Of a stretch of 64,000 nucleotides of DNA, positions 34,521 to 43,844 are shown piece after piece. Where the stretch lies: positions 103,983 to 167,982 of the forward strand of contig CAVZNR010000065.1 of the NCBI GenBank assembly GCA_963776675.1, written 5' to 3'. The notes beneath the pieces are model-generated. The model ran no database searches, was not told the DNA's origin, and saw only the letters and a program-made list of their open reading frames with translations. Within the stretch, counting starts at the first letter, position 1, and every line of letters begins with the position of its first letter. Made by a program: the position numbers and the translations under genes. The DNA comes from Hyphomicrobium_A sp963776675. GTDB lineage: Bacteria > Pseudomonadota > Alphaproteobacteria > Rhizobiales > Hyphomicrobiaceae.

Positions 34521-35915
34521 ATGGAAATCGACGGCGTACTGCTCTCCCGGCTGCAGTTCGCGTTCACGATCTCCTTTCACATTATTTTTCCCAGCTTCAC
34601 GATCGGTCTCGCCGCCTTCATCGCGACGTTGCTCGTACGCTGGCGTATGACCGGGCGCGACCACCTGCTGCGGCTGGCCCGCTTCTGGACCAAGATCTTC
34701 GCCGTCTCCTTCGCCATGGGCGTCGTCTCGGGCGTGGTGATGTCGTACGAGTTCGGCACCAATTGGAGCAACTTTTCCGTCGTCGTCGGCAACGTGCTGG
34801 GACCCTTGCTTGGCTACGAGGTGCTGACGGCTTTCTTTTTGGAAGCCACGTTCCTCGGCATCATGCTGTTCGGCTGGCAGCGCGTACCACCATGGCTGCA
34901 TGTGCTCTCCGCCGTGCTCGTGGCGCTCGGCACCTCGCTCTCGGCCTTTTGGATCCTGGCGGCCAACAGCTGGATGCAGACGCCGGCAGGTCATGAGATC
35001 CGCGACGGCATCGCCTATCCCGTCGATTGGATCGCGATCATCTTCAACCCGAGCTTTCCCTACCGCTTCGCCCATATGTTCACGGCGGCCTATCTCACCA
35101 CCTCGCTCGTGGTGCTGGCCGTGGGCGCGCGCTACCTCGTCGCCGGGCGTTTCCCCGAGGATGCCAAGACCATGCTGCGCATGGGGCTCGGCATGGTCGC
35201 GATTCTGACGCCGTTGCAGATGTACATAGGCGATGCGTCCGGCCTCAATACCGAGAAGTACCAGCCCGAGAAGGTCGCGGCCATCGAGGCGCACTGGGAC
35301 AGCAACGAGCCAGGCGATCTGGTGCTGTTCGCCCTTCCCAACGAGAAGACGGAGAGCAACGACTTCTCCATCGCGATTCCGCACGGCTCGAGCTGGCTCA
35401 TCACGCATTCGGCCGATGGGCTCTTTCCCGGGCTCAAGAGCTACCCGCCCGCCGACCGGCCCCCCGTCACGCCGGTGTTCTTTGCCTTCCGCATCATGGT
35501 CGGCTTGGGCGTCTTGATGCTGATCGTGGGCTGGGTCGGCGCATGGTTGTGGGCGCGCGGACGCCTCTTCACCACGCGATGGTATCTCAAGCTTGCGCAA
35601 CACGTCTGGCCACTGGGCTTTATCGCCATTCTGTCGGGCTGGTACGTGACCGAGATCGGGCGCCAGCCGTGGGTCGCCTACGGCATCCTGAGGACCGCGG
35701 ATGCTGCCTCACCCGTTGCCCCCTCCGCAGTGCTGACCACGCTTGTTCTCTTCGTTCTCGTCTACACCTGCGTGTTCGGTATCGGCATCTACTACATTAA
35801 CCGGCTGATCAATCACGGTCCCATGGGTGAGGCGGCCAAGTCACCCGATGCCTTGCCCTCACGGCCGCTGGCGGCAGCGGGACCGGCAGCGCAAGAAGCG
35901 ATGGCAGAGGATTAG
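34521..35915 (+). CDS. cydA: Cytochrome bd ubiquinol oxidase subunit I, short Q-loop
   Basis: 464 residues, about nine transmembrane helices. His20 (SFHIIFPSF) is the heme b595 ligand equivalent; the second His lies in PYRFAHMFTAAY; the quinol-site GRQPW motif is present. The Q-loop is short, as in cyanide-insensitive (CioA) oxidases. The complex oxidises quinol and reduces O2 to water without pumping protons, with high oxygen affinity and resistance to cyanide and NO. The ATG at 34521 follows GGGGGA. cydB begins three bases after the stop. Confidence 0.95.
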   Translation: MEIDGVLLSRLQFAFTISFHIIFPSFTIGLAAFIATLLVRWRMTGRDHLLRLARFWTKIFAVSFAMGVVSGVVMSYEFGTNWSNFSVVVGNVLGPLLGYEVLTAFFLEATFLGIMLFGWQRVPPWLHVLSAVLVALGTSLSAFWILAANSWMQTPAGHEIRDGIAYPVDWIAIIFNPSFPYRFAHMFTAAYLTTSLVVLAVGARYLVAGRFPEDAKTMLRMGLGMVAILTPLQMYIGDASGLNTEKYQPEKVAAIEAHWDSNEPGDLVLFALPNEKTESNDFSIAIPHGSSWLITHSADGLFPGLKSYPPADRPPVTPVFFAFRIMVGLGVLMLIVGWVGAWLWARGRLFTTRWYLKLAQHVWPLGFIAILSGWYVTEIGRQPWVAYGILRTADAASPVAPSAVLTTLVLFVLVYTCVFGIGIYYINRLINHGPMGEAAKSPDALPSRPLAAAGPAAQEAMAED

Positions 35916-35918
35916 CTC

Positions 35919-36932
35919 ATGGACGCGATCTCGTTCTGGCTTCCCGTCGTGTGGGCGGCGCTCATCGGTACCGCGGTGGCGCTCTACGTGATCCTCGATG
36001 GATTCGATCTGGGTCTCGGCATCCTTTTCCCGTTCGAGCCGAGCGAGAGCCGGCGCGACATGATGATGAACTCGGTTGCGCCGTTCTGGGACGGCAACGA
36101 GACCTGGCTCGTGCTCGGCGGCGGCGGTCTGCTGGTCGCGTTTCCGCTGGCTTATGCCGTCGTCCTTCCCGGGCTCTATCTGCCGATCATCATCATGCTG
36201 CTCGGGCTCGTGTTCCGCGGTGTCGCTTTCGAGTTTCGCTGGACAGCCAAGCCCAAGCACGAGTTGTGGGACAACGCCTTCGCCTCGGGGTCGATCATCG
36301 CCACGTTCATGCAAGGCGTCGTGCTCGGCGGCTACCTGCAGGGCATCCACGTGGAGAACAGGGCTTTTGCCGGCGGTCCACTTGATTGGTTGGCGCCCTT
36401 TCCGATCTTCACCGGCTTTGCGCTGCTCGTGGGCTATGCCCTGCTCGGCAGCACCTGGCTCATCATGAAGACCGAGGGTCCTCTTTCCGAGATCGCGCGG
36501 GGTTGGGCCAAGCTGCTTCTGCCCGTGGTGGTCATCCTGATGGCGATCGTGAGCATCTGGACGCCGCTCGCTTTCGATCGCATCGCTGACCGCTGGTTCA
36601 GCTGGCCGAACCTGCTCTACCTGGCGCCCATACCGATGCTGACCGCCGTCGTCACCGTATTGTGCTGGTACGGGTTGGTCGCCGGGCGCCACGCCATGCC
36701 GTTCTTGTGCGCGGTCGCGATGTTCCTTCTGGGCTTCCTCGGTCTCGTCATTTCCAACGTGCCCTATCTGGTTCCCCCGACGCTGACCGTCTGGGACGCG
36801 GCCGCCGTTCCGGAGTCGCAGATCTTCACATTGGTCGGCGTGCTCATCATGCTGCCGATCATTCTCGGCTACACCGCCTTTGTGTACTGGACCTTCCGCG
36901 GAAAGGTGCGCGAGGGCGAGGGGTATCATTGA
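35919..36932 (+). CDS. cydB: Cytochrome bd ubiquinol oxidase subunit II
   Basis: 337 residues with about eight transmembrane helices. The N-terminal YVILDGFDLGLGILFPF and VAPFWDGNETWLVLGGG are the CydB signatures. It pairs with CydA as a structural subunit. The usual third small subunit (CydX or a DUF2474 peptide) is not evident in the 156 bases downstream. Nor are cydDC assembly genes in the window. Confidence 0.95.
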   Translation: MDAISFWLPVVWAALIGTAVALYVILDGFDLGLGILFPFEPSESRRDMMMNSVAPFWDGNETWLVLGGGGLLVAFPLAYAVVLPGLYLPIIIMLLGLVFRGVAFEFRWTAKPKHELWDNAFASGSIIATFMQGVVLGGYLQGIHVENRAFAGGPLDWLAPFPIFTGFALLVGYALLGSTWLIMKTEGPLSEIARGWAKLLLPVVVILMAIVSIWTPLAFDRIADRWFSWPNLLYLAPIPMLTAVVTVLCWYGLVAGRHAMPFLCAVAMFLLGFLGLVISNVPYLVPPTLTVWDAAAVPESQIFTLVGVLIMLPIILGYTAFVYWTFRGKVREGEGYH

Positions 36933-37088
36933 GGCTGGACGTGAGCCGCAAGCGTCGGCAAGCCCGAGAGTAAGCCCAAGGCTTGCCATCATCTTTTCGC
37001 AATTTCACGGCTTGCACTGTCTGCGGCTGACGAGGCGCTGCAACCCTGCGGCGCCACCGCCGTTTCATATTGGGAGAACGGGGGCCGC

Positions 37089-38567
37089 ATGCTCGGCTGG
37101 CGCAGACGCAGGGACGGGTTCGAATGGCGCGAGTACGTGCGCACGACGATCCTCGTGCGGCGCAAGAACCGGCGCGACCGTGTCGTGCGCGCGGGCAACG
37201 TCGCCGTCGATGGGCTGAAGGTTGCGGGGGAGCGCGGCGTAGCCGCCGGGGCCATGGGCGCGCAGGCGGTGGGTCGTGCCGCCAAGGTTGCCGGCCACCA
37301 GGGCGTCGCCATGGGGGCGGCCGGTGCGCAGGCCCTGGGACGCGGCGCTAAGGTTGCGAGCCATCAGGGCTTAGCCATGAGCATTGCTGGCTGGCGCGCG
37401 GCTGACAACAAGGTTCGCGCGAGCCTTCCCGTCATCTGGCAGGCCACACAGCTGTTCGCGCAAAAGGTCATCTCTGCGCTTGCCGCTTTCGGTGCGCTGG
37501 CTTTCGGTACCGCGCATCGGCTGACGGAGATCTCGGCGCCCCACGCGGCCGCTGCATGGGATCGTCTGCAGCCGCTCTTCGCCAAGCTGCGCCGTCCGGG
37601 TACCACGGCGGTGCTCGCGGCCGTTGCCGGGGTCGCCCTAATCGGCTCCTTCCGTCGTGTTGCCGCCAACGGGATCAGCACCGAGATCGTCGTCGCGCTT
37701 GTCATTGGAATGGTCATCGCGGGGCTGCTGGTTGCAGCCTGGCTTTCCGACCCGCCCTCCTGGCTTGCCGCAGCATTGCGTGGCAGCGGGCGAGGTGTCG
37801 GTCGTGGCGCGAGTGCCATCGGCGGCGCGCTGGTCGGGGTCGGTCCTTCACGTGCCACGCTGGCGCGGAGCGGTGCACTCGTTGCAATCGGGCTTCTCGT
37901 GATCGGTGCCGGCTGGCTCGTCTGGCGCGCTGCCGCCGCGCTGCCCTCGTTGATGACGAGCGCGGATTCGACGCTCAAAGGTCGCGCCGCGGCTTTGTCG
38001 GGCGACACCCTGCGCGTCGCCGGCACCACGCTTTCGCTGTCGGGAATCGAGGCCCCCGTTGACGGGCAGACGTGCGGCGGCGAAGGAGCGCAGCGCTGGC
38101 GCTGTGACGCTTCCGCTAGGTCGGCGCTCGCCAAGCTTCTACGTGCCGGCCCGGTGACGTGCGTCCTTGGCGGCGAGGATGGGGGCCGCAAACTTGGCAC
38201 GTGCCAGCAGGGCGACACGGACATCGCGGCCGAGCTGGTGCGAAATGGGGACGTGTTTGCCGAAACGGGTTTCTTTTCTTCCTACGGCTCGCTGGAAAAC
38301 AACGCTCGAGAAGAAAAGGTCGGCATTTGGCGAGGCGAGTCCGCACGGCCTTCTGAGTATCGCGCACAGAAATGGGAGGAGGCGAAGCGCGCCGCTCCCG
38401 ACGGCTGTCCGATCAAGGGCAATGTGACGCGCGGCCGGCGCGTCTACGTCTTGCCGTGGGCCCAGGACTACGCGCGCGTCAAGATCACGAGCCGCCGGGG
38501 CGAGCGCTGGTTCTGCAGCGAGGACGAGGCCTTAGCCGCCGGCTGGAAGCCATCGGGACAGTCTTGA
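37089..38567 (+). CDS. Membrane protein with degenerate thermonuclease domain
   Basis: 492 residues. The first part has a basic head (RRRRDGFEWREY), then a repeat of about 22 residues (GVAAGAMGAQAVGRAAKVAG, GVAMGAAGAQALGRGAKVAS). Hydrophobic helices lie at about 130-150, 180-225 and 260-285. The C-terminal part (about 300-430) matches the SNase/thermonuclease fold (LSGIEAP, GRKLGTC, VGIWRGE), but the usual catalytic Arg before GIDAP is Ser and the following Glu is Val. It is probably not an active nuclease. The last 50 residues resemble a small extracellular tail domain (RVYVLPWAQDYARVKI). Function unknown. Confidence 0.7.
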   Translation: MLGWRRRRDGFEWREYVRTTILVRRKNRRDRVVRAGNVAVDGLKVAGERGVAAGAMGAQAVGRAAKVAGHQGVAMGAAGAQALGRGAKVASHQGLAMSIAGWRAADNKVRASLPVIWQATQLFAQKVISALAAFGALAFGTAHRLTEISAPHAAAAWDRLQPLFAKLRRPGTTAVLAAVAGVALIGSFRRVAANGISTEIVVALVIGMVIAGLLVAAWLSDPPSWLAAALRGSGRGVGRGASAIGGALVGVGPSRATLARSGALVAIGLLVIGAGWLVWRAAAALPSLMTSADSTLKGRAAALSGDTLRVAGTTLSLSGIEAPVDGQTCGGEGAQRWRCDASARSALAKLLRAGPVTCVLGGEDGGRKLGTCQQGDTDIAAELVRNGDVFAETGFFSSYGSLENNAREEKVGIWRGESARPSEYRAQKWEEAKRAAPDGCPIKGNVTRGRRVYVLPWAQDYARVKITSRRGERWFCSEDEALAAGWKPSGQS

Positions 38568-38592
38568 GCACGGATGCGAAGGGCAAAATGAA

Positions 38593-38622
38593 AGCCCGCG
38601 GTCCGGGGGAAGACCGCGGGCT
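38593..38622 (+). terminator. Strong hairpin after the nuclease-like gene
   Basis: AGCCCGCGGT and ACCGCGGGCT form a perfect 10-bp GC-rich stem with a 10-base loop, 25 bases after the stop. No T-run follows. Confidence 0.5.
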
Positions 38623-38860
38623 GCAATGCGTGACGCCACTTAGGGGGGACAGGTGGGAGGGCGCCACGTTGGAAATAGAAGTGAATACCATTTCATCTGG
38701 CTTTGCAAGCCATTCTGCCGTGGTCTTTTCGGATCGTTAAAGAACTATTTAATTCGGAACTGCACTTTGATTTAGCAATGTTTGCGTTTGCATTGCGCGC
38801 CCGATCGCAGCAAACGAAAACCGCCTTTGGATCGAACGACATACGTCGGCGTGCTTCATC
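38623..38860. other. Intergenic, AT-richer patch
   Basis: Convergent gene ends on both sides. The stretch 38735-38800 is richer in A and T than its surroundings. No gene or RNA is recognised. Confidence 0.3.
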
Positions 38861-39895
38861 TTAAGAGTCACGCTCGGCCGGACGCAGGTCGACGTCGACG
38901 AGAACGCCGCCGCGCACGAGAGTGGCAGACACCACTTTTCCGATGCGCCGCGCGTCCAACATCCGGAACATGTCGTCGACGCCAGTGACGGTCTCGCCGT
39001 CGAGGCGTACGAGCAAGTCGCCGGCCTTCAGTCCGGCGGCGTCGGCGGGACTACCTGGCTGCACTTCGCGGATGCGAACGCCGCCCGTCTGGGTCAGTCC
39101 CGTTTTGTATACAAGCCGCGTCGGCAATGCGGTCTGCTCGGCCACGATGCCAATGCGCGCGCGCCGCACGCGCCCGTGCGCCAGGATCTGCGTCAGCACG
39201 TGCAGCGCCGTGTTGGCCGCCACGGAAAAGCAGATGCCCTGCGCCCCCACGATCATGGCGGTGTTGATGCCGATGACCTCGGCCGCAGAGCTCGCGAGCG
39301 GTCCGCCCGAGTTGCCGGGATTGAGGGCGGCGTCGGTCTGGATCACGTCGCCGATGAGCCGCCCGTTTTGCGCGCGCAGAGACCTCCCGACCGCCGACAC
39401 GATGCCGGCGGTGACCGTCGACTGGAACCCTAAGGGATTGCCGATGGCGATGGCGATTTGCCCCGGGCGCACGTGCTTGGAGTTGGCAAGCCGCGCCGCC
39501 GGCAAGGTTTCGCCCGTCTCGCCGCGCAGAACCGCAAGATCGGTGTCGGCGTCGCGCCCGAGCGCGCGGGCGGCGAACTTGCGCCCGTCCGACATCGACA
39601 CGGCGATCGTCTGCGCGCCATCGATGACGTGGTTGTTGGTGAGGATCAGCCCGTCCGGCGACACGACGACGCCCGAGCCCGTGCCTTGCGCGCTGCGGCC
39701 CTGGCGCTGCCCGGCGACCTCCACGTGCACGACCGCGGGCGCCACCGCGTCCACCGCGTCGACCACCGCGCGCGAATAGGAATTGAGCAAGGCCGCGTCG
39801 CCCCCGCCCTCGCTCAGGTGCGGGACCGGTCCACTGCTGCCGCCATTCTGTCCGGCAATGCCTTCGCCAAGGAAACCGAGAACGTTGCGCATCAT
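38861..39895 (-). CDS. Trypsin-like serine protease with PDZ domain (S1C, DegP-like)
   Basis: 344 residues from MMRNVLGFLG. The protease domain has His89 (LTNNHVID), the Asp in DADTDLAVL and the Ser in NPGNSGGPL, all the catalytic triad. A single PDZ domain follows at about 260-340 (VQPGSPADAAGLKAGDLLV). No clear signal peptide or membrane helix is present, unlike classical periplasmic DegP or DegS, so the location is uncertain. GGGAGAGAC precedes the ATG pair at 39892-39895. Confidence 0.88.
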   Translation of the reverse strand: MMRNVLGFLGEGIAGQNGGSSGPVPHLSEGGGDAALLNSYSRAVVDAVDAVAPAVVHVEVAGQRQGRSAQGTGSGVVVSPDGLILTNNHVIDGAQTIAVSMSDGRKFAARALGRDADTDLAVLRGETGETLPAARLANSKHVRPGQIAIAIGNPLGFQSTVTAGIVSAVGRSLRAQNGRLIGDVIQTDAALNPGNSGGPLASSAAEVIGINTAMIVGAQGICFSVAANTALHVLTQILAHGRVRRARIGIVAEQTALPTRLVYKTGLTQTGGVRIREVQPGSPADAAGLKAGDLLVRLDGETVTGVDDMFRMLDARRIGKVVSATLVRGGVLVDVDLRPAERDS

Positions 39896-39974
39896 GTCTC
39901 TCCCTGTCCTGGGAGAGGGATATAGGAAGTGATGCAGCAAAATGGGAGCGGGCGCGCGAGGCGTGAGAAAAGCC

Positions 39975-40805
39975 CTATTTCCAGGCCATTTCGAAGGGCG
40001 TGATGCGCAGGGTTCCGGGCTTGCCGGGTACTTTCGTGTAGCCGATGTCGGCGAGCACGCCGCGGATCGAACCGCTTTGGTCCTGACCTAGAAGCATGAG
40101 ACCCCCGCTTTCGGCCTTGAGATCGCCGTCGAGCCAGAGCCGCGCCACGCCGTCGGCTTGGCCCGGCGCATTGAGGACCAGCTCCTGCTCGATCAGCACC
40201 CAGCGTCCCTTCGGCAGCGTGAAGCCTTTTTGCGTGGCCGTGTAGCCTGAGCCCGGTGTCGCCACGTAAAGCGTGGTTTCTCCCTTGATGTGCCACTGCG
40301 GACGCGCGCCGAGCGACTTGGCGGCATCGGCGCCTTCGACCTTGGCGTCGCCGAAGATGCCGGGCAGAAGCCCGCCGTCGCCGAAGTCGAAGTCGTCGGG
40401 AAGCCACAGCATGTAGCTGAGACAGCCGGCCGTTGCCGACCCGATCCCGGACGGCGTCCAGCGGAAGAAGATGCCGTTGGCGGGCCGCTCGCCCGCGCTC
40501 TCGACATCGGCCACGGGCGCAAGCGAAACGTCGACCGCGACGCCGCCGGGCGCGTCCGCGATCACCTTGGCGTTGCCGTTGACGCCGTACTCGTCGACGC
40601 CGGCGCGCGCCTGCAGCTGCATCGGCGTCATGGGCTTGCCGTCTGTCATGCTGAGGGCAAGGCGCGTCGCCGCCGGATAGCGCGCGCGGCACGCCGCCGC
40701 CGTCTCGGTGTGGGTGAGCGCGTAGAGGACGTAGCCCACGACGGTGAGCCCGATGAGGGCGCCCAACGTATTGAAAATGATATTGAATTTCGTCTGGCTG
40801 GTCAT
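39975..40805 (-). CDS. Membrane-anchored polysaccharide lyase-like protein
   Basis: 276 residues from MTSQTKFNIIFNTLG. One N-terminal transmembrane helix (about 10-30) anchors a periplasmic beta-sandwich. The pattern FRWTPSGIGSATAGCLSYML, then DFDFGDGGLLPGIFGD and VLIEQELVLNAPGQADGVARL, resembles concanavalin-like polysaccharide lyase 14-type domains. Such domains bind or cleave acidic polysaccharides; catalytic residues cannot be assigned with confidence. It may act on the cell's own envelope glycan. Confidence 0.7.
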   Translation of the reverse strand: MTSQTKFNIIFNTLGALIGLTVVGYVLYALTHTETAAACRARYPAATRLALSMTDGKPMTPMQLQARAGVDEYGVNGNAKVIADAPGGVAVDVSLAPVADVESAGERPANGIFFRWTPSGIGSATAGCLSYMLWLPDDFDFGDGGLLPGIFGDAKVEGADAAKSLGARPQWHIKGETTLYVATPGSGYTATQKGFTLPKGRWVLIEQELVLNAPGQADGVARLWLDGDLKAESGGLMLLGQDQSGSIRGVLADIGYTKVPGKPGTLRITPFEMAWK

Positions 40806-41046
40806 GTCGGTTTGTGCTGGTCCGCGGGTGACTTGGTGTAAGCGCAAGGTCGTTAATATCCCTGCAAAAAGCCCTGTCCAAATGGCCTTGGTCCGCCGGT
40901 GATGAACGCTTGGACGGCCGGACATGGCGCCTTGAACGCCCGACCAAGCCCCTTGCCGCCCCCGCATGACCTTGGCCTTTTTTTGACTCGCGCGGTGCGC
41001 TAGACAGGCATCGAGACGCGCTTTTTTATTGGGGAGGGGCAGGCGA
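40806..41046. promoter_or_regulatory. Divergent promoter region
   Basis: 241 bases between the lyase-like gene (minus) and the gene at 41047 (plus). It should hold both promoters. GGGGAGGGGC just before 41047 is a usable ribosome binding site. Confidence 0.3.
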
Positions 41047-41995
41047 ATGCTGCGGTTGGTCTTGGCGGCTTTGACGTGTGTGTGCGCTGCAGCACTCGCC
41101 TTGGGATCCGCGGGCGTCGCGGCCCGCGAAGCCATCCAGGCGGACCCGGCAAAATCGCCCGCTGCCACGCACGTCGCCGCCGACAAAAGCGCGCAAGAAA
41201 TCCAGATCGCCAAGCGCAGGAAGCGCCGCGTGAAAACGCGCGCCACCGCGCCGGAGCCGACCCAGAAGCCCGCCGGCCAGGCGACAGAGCAACGGCGAGG
41301 TCTTGTTCGGCGTGCAGGACGTCGGCTTCCTCGTCGACCGCGACGTGATCCGCGTCGGCTCCGAGATCGGCAAGTTCAACCGCATCCGCCTGCGCGTGCT
41401 GAAAAACGACATCCACATCGTCGACCTCAAGGCCTACTACGAGACCGGCGACTTCGAGACGCTGATCAGCGACGCCAAGATCAGCGCCAACCGCAAGACC
41501 GACTGGATCAAGCTCAACCGCGACGACTTCATCAAGGAGTTCCGCCTCGTCTACCGCTCGCGCCCCGACTTCAAGGGCCAGGCGCGCGTGGAGGTGTTCG
41601 GCGAGTACGCCGACGGCTGGCTCGGCCCCAACGGCGAGGGCGCCCGCTACAACAACGGCTGGGTGCTGCTCGGCACCGACACGGCCGGCTCCATCGGCTT
41701 CGACCGCGTGAAGATCCCCGTGGGCAAGAACGAAGGCGGCTTCAAGAAGCTGCGCGTCTCGGTCAAGGACCGCGACGTGACCATGACCGACCTGACCGTC
41801 GTCTACGAGGACGGCGCCAAGGACGAATTGGAGAAGACCCGCACCAGGATCCTCGCCGACGAGGCCTTCGGTCCGGTGGACCTGAAGAACGGCGCGGTGA
41901 TCAAGGAGATCCTCGGCGTGTGGCGCTCGCGCGCGATCGCGACCTCGAAGCGCACGCGCGCCTATGCGACCGTGCAGGTGTGGGGGCATCACTAG
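41047..41995 (+). pseudogene. Frameshifted exported protein with two repeated domains
   Basis: The first frame from ATG 41047 gives a signal peptide (MLRLVLAALTCVCAAALALG) and a Lys/Arg-rich linker. At about 41288-41294 the coding frame moves by one, and the second frame continues to the TAG at 41993-41995. The second part contains two copies of one domain (about 110 residues each): LFGVQDVGFLVDRDVIRVG then RIRLRVLKNDIHIVDL, and LLGTDTAGSIGFDRVKIPVG then KLRVSVKDRDVTMTDL. These resemble DUF2541-type domains of exported proteins. One extra base explains the break. Function unknown. Confidence 0.6.
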
Positions 41996-42092
41996 GGGTG
42001 GGCGGTTAGGCCCCGCGCCGGCTGGAAGCGGGCTCGCATGGCGGCGGATGGCCAGACCTGCCGCAGCGGACGTCCACTGCCGGGCTCATCCC

Positions 42093-42549
42093 ATGACACG
42101 TCCTCTATCCATCCGCTTGGCCGTCGCCGGCGAGCGCGAAGCGCTCGAGACGCTGCAATGGCGCGCGTCGCTGCACAATTCCGGCGATAGGGACGCCCTG
42201 CTCGCGCAACCCCGATGCCATCGTATTGCCGGTCGAGCAGATCGTTGCAGGCCGGGTGTTCGTCGCCGAGCGCGACGGCGGGATCGTCGGGTTCGCGGCC
42301 GTGCTGCCCAGAGCCGATGGAGACACGGAGCTGGACGGTCTGTTCGTGGAGCCGAACATCTGGAGACACGGCATCGGCCGGACCCTGGTCGATCGCTGCG
42401 CGGCGTACGCGCTTGCAAGCGGCTCCAAGGCCTTGCACGTGGTCGGCAACCCGCACGCGGAAGGGTTCTACGCGGCGTGCGGCTTCGAGCCCATCGGCGT
42501 GCAGGCGACGCGCTTTGGCACGGGGCTGCTGCTGCGCAAGAAACTTTGA
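42093..42549 (+). pseudogene. Frameshifted GNAT-family acetyltransferase
   Basis: The frame from ATG 42093 reads MTRPLSIRLAVAGEREALET then RDALLAQP, and the next frame continues PDAIVLPVEQIVAGRVFVAE, GIVGFAAVLPR, ELDGLFVEP, IWRHGIGRTLV and NPHAEGFYAACGFEPIG to the stop at 42549. These are the acetyl-CoA loop and beta-bulge of a GNAT N-acetyltransferase. Removing one C from the run at 42210-42213 restores a continuous protein of about 151 residues. The substrate is unknown. Confidence 0.7.
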
Positions 42550-42782
42550 CCGGCATTTCCGGACGCGTGTCTCCCTGCGTGTCTGACCCTCTGGGTCTGA
42601 CACGCTCATGCGTGCGCGGTGGCGTCTATTCCGGTGTCAGACCCGATAGCGTCAGACACCTGTCACGGCTCACCGGCCCCAGAGACTCCAATCGCGGGTG
42701 CGCACCGCGTGCTCGTACATCATCGCCCCGTAGGGCTCGACGACGACGATCAGCCCGGCCGCGCCCACGTGATAGGGCTTGC
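42548..42782 (+). repeat. Direct repeat copy 1 (about 230 bp) with REP-like hairpins
   Basis: This block, starting GACCGGCATTTCCGGACGCG and ending GTGATAGGGCTTG, is repeated at 43616-43844 with scattered differences and one 12-base insertion here. It includes two hairpins: 42579-42603 (GTGTCTGACCC against GGGTCTGACAC, one mismatch) and 42633-42660 (GGTGTCAGAC against GTCAGACACC, one mismatch). Confidence 0.85.
42670..42782 (-). pseudogene. C-terminal remnant of the 43733-44011 gene
   Basis: The minus strand of repeat copy 1 encodes KPYHVGAAGLIVVVEPYG and AVRTRDWSLWGR, nearly the same as the end of the intact exported protein at 43733-44011. The rest of that gene, including the signal peptide, is missing; the sequence beyond the break belongs to the neighbouring SH3 gene's upstream region. 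Confidence 0.75.
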
Positions 42783-42862
42783 GGTCGACGCTGCCTGGAA
42801 TGTCTGGTTTATTGTCGATGGGGGCGGCCGCAGGTGGCTCCGTGTTCGTGGGAGCCGAAAGC

Positions 42863-43600
42863 ATGCGCAGCGCAATATTCCTTATCACAGCACCTTTGTT
42901 CCTGTTTGCAGCTTCGTCTGCAAACGCGCAGTCGCGGCAGTTCTTCTGTGGTGATGGCAGTCATGTGAATGTGACGGTTATCGACGATCAGACGGTCCGG
43001 GCCGAGCCGATCGACGGGGAAACGATGATGCTTCGCGCCAGCCCGGGCGAGAAGTGGCACTTCCTGAAAGGCGACTACGGCGTTCGAATTTCTCCCGACC
43101 AGTCGCGCCTCGATCTCGAAATTCCCGACTTCGGCGTGAAGAAGTGCGTTTATCAGGCCATCAACGTCACGTCGCAAGGTGGCGCCGCGCTTCCCCACGC
43201 TGCCACATCGTGGGGCGGCAAGGTGCGGTCGGGGCCCGGCACGGACTACAAGGATATCGGCACCCTGTCGGAAGGCGAGCGCATCACCATTCTCGAGCAA
43301 GCCTCCGCGCCGTTCTATCAAAACCGCCCCTGGTTCAAGATCCGCTTTCGCGCCCGAACCGGATATCACTGGGGCGGCATCATTTGTCCGTTGGGCGAGG
43401 CGATCTCCGGAACGTATCAGGTCTGCAATGCGGAAGATGCCGAGCAACCGGCGACCGCCCCTCACAAGAAGTCGGCAAAAAAGCTCAAGCGTAAGTCGAA
43501 GGACGGGAGAACCTTGAGCAAGCGCTGCCGCGACAATCGCGAGGGATGCAACATCGGCGTGAAAGAGGCCTGTCGCAACCTTGCGCGTTGGGGCTGCTGA
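42863..43600 (+). CDS. Exported protein with bacterial SH3 domain
   Basis: 245 residues from MRSAIFLITAPLFLFAASSA, a signal peptide cleaved near ANAQS. Residues about 115-190 form an SH3-like domain (GKVRSGPGTDYKDIGTLSEG, then WFKIRF and YHWGGIICP). The C-terminal part is Lys-rich, then holds four cysteines (RCRDNREGCNIGVKEACRNL). Bacterial SH3 domains often bind peptidoglycan or its peptides. The gene is exactly enclosed by the two direct repeats, which suggests a duplicated or inserted unit. Confidence 0.75.
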   Translation: MRSAIFLITAPLFLFAASSANAQSRQFFCGDGSHVNVTVIDDQTVRAEPIDGETMMLRASPGEKWHFLKGDYGVRISPDQSRLDLEIPDFGVKKCVYQAINVTSQGGAALPHAATSWGGKVRSGPGTDYKDIGTLSEGERITILEQASAPFYQNRPWFKIRFRARTGYHWGGIICPLGEAISGTYQVCNAEDAEQPATAPHKKSAKKLKRKSKDGRTLSKRCRDNREGCNIGVKEACRNLARWGC

Positions 43601-43615
43601 TACGTAAGAAGCTTA

Positions 43616-43844
43616 GACCGGCATTTCCGGACGCGTGTCTGACCCTCTGGGTCTGACACGCTCTTGTGGGCGCCGTGGGCGTTTAGTCCGGTGTCAGACC
43701 CGATAGCGTCAGACACCTGGTGTTTGCCGCTGTCACCGGCCCCAGAGAATCCGATCGCGGGTGCGCACCGCGTGCTCGTACATCCTCTCCCCGTAGGGCT
43801 CGTCGACCACGATCAGCCCGGCCGCGCCCACGTGATAGGGCTTG
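43616..43844 (+). repeat. Direct repeat copy 2 (about 230 bp) with REP-like hairpins
   Basis: Second copy of the block at 42548-42782. The hairpins are at 43635-43659 and 43690-43717. Here the block reaches into the 3' end of an intact gene (43733-44011). Confidence 0.85.
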
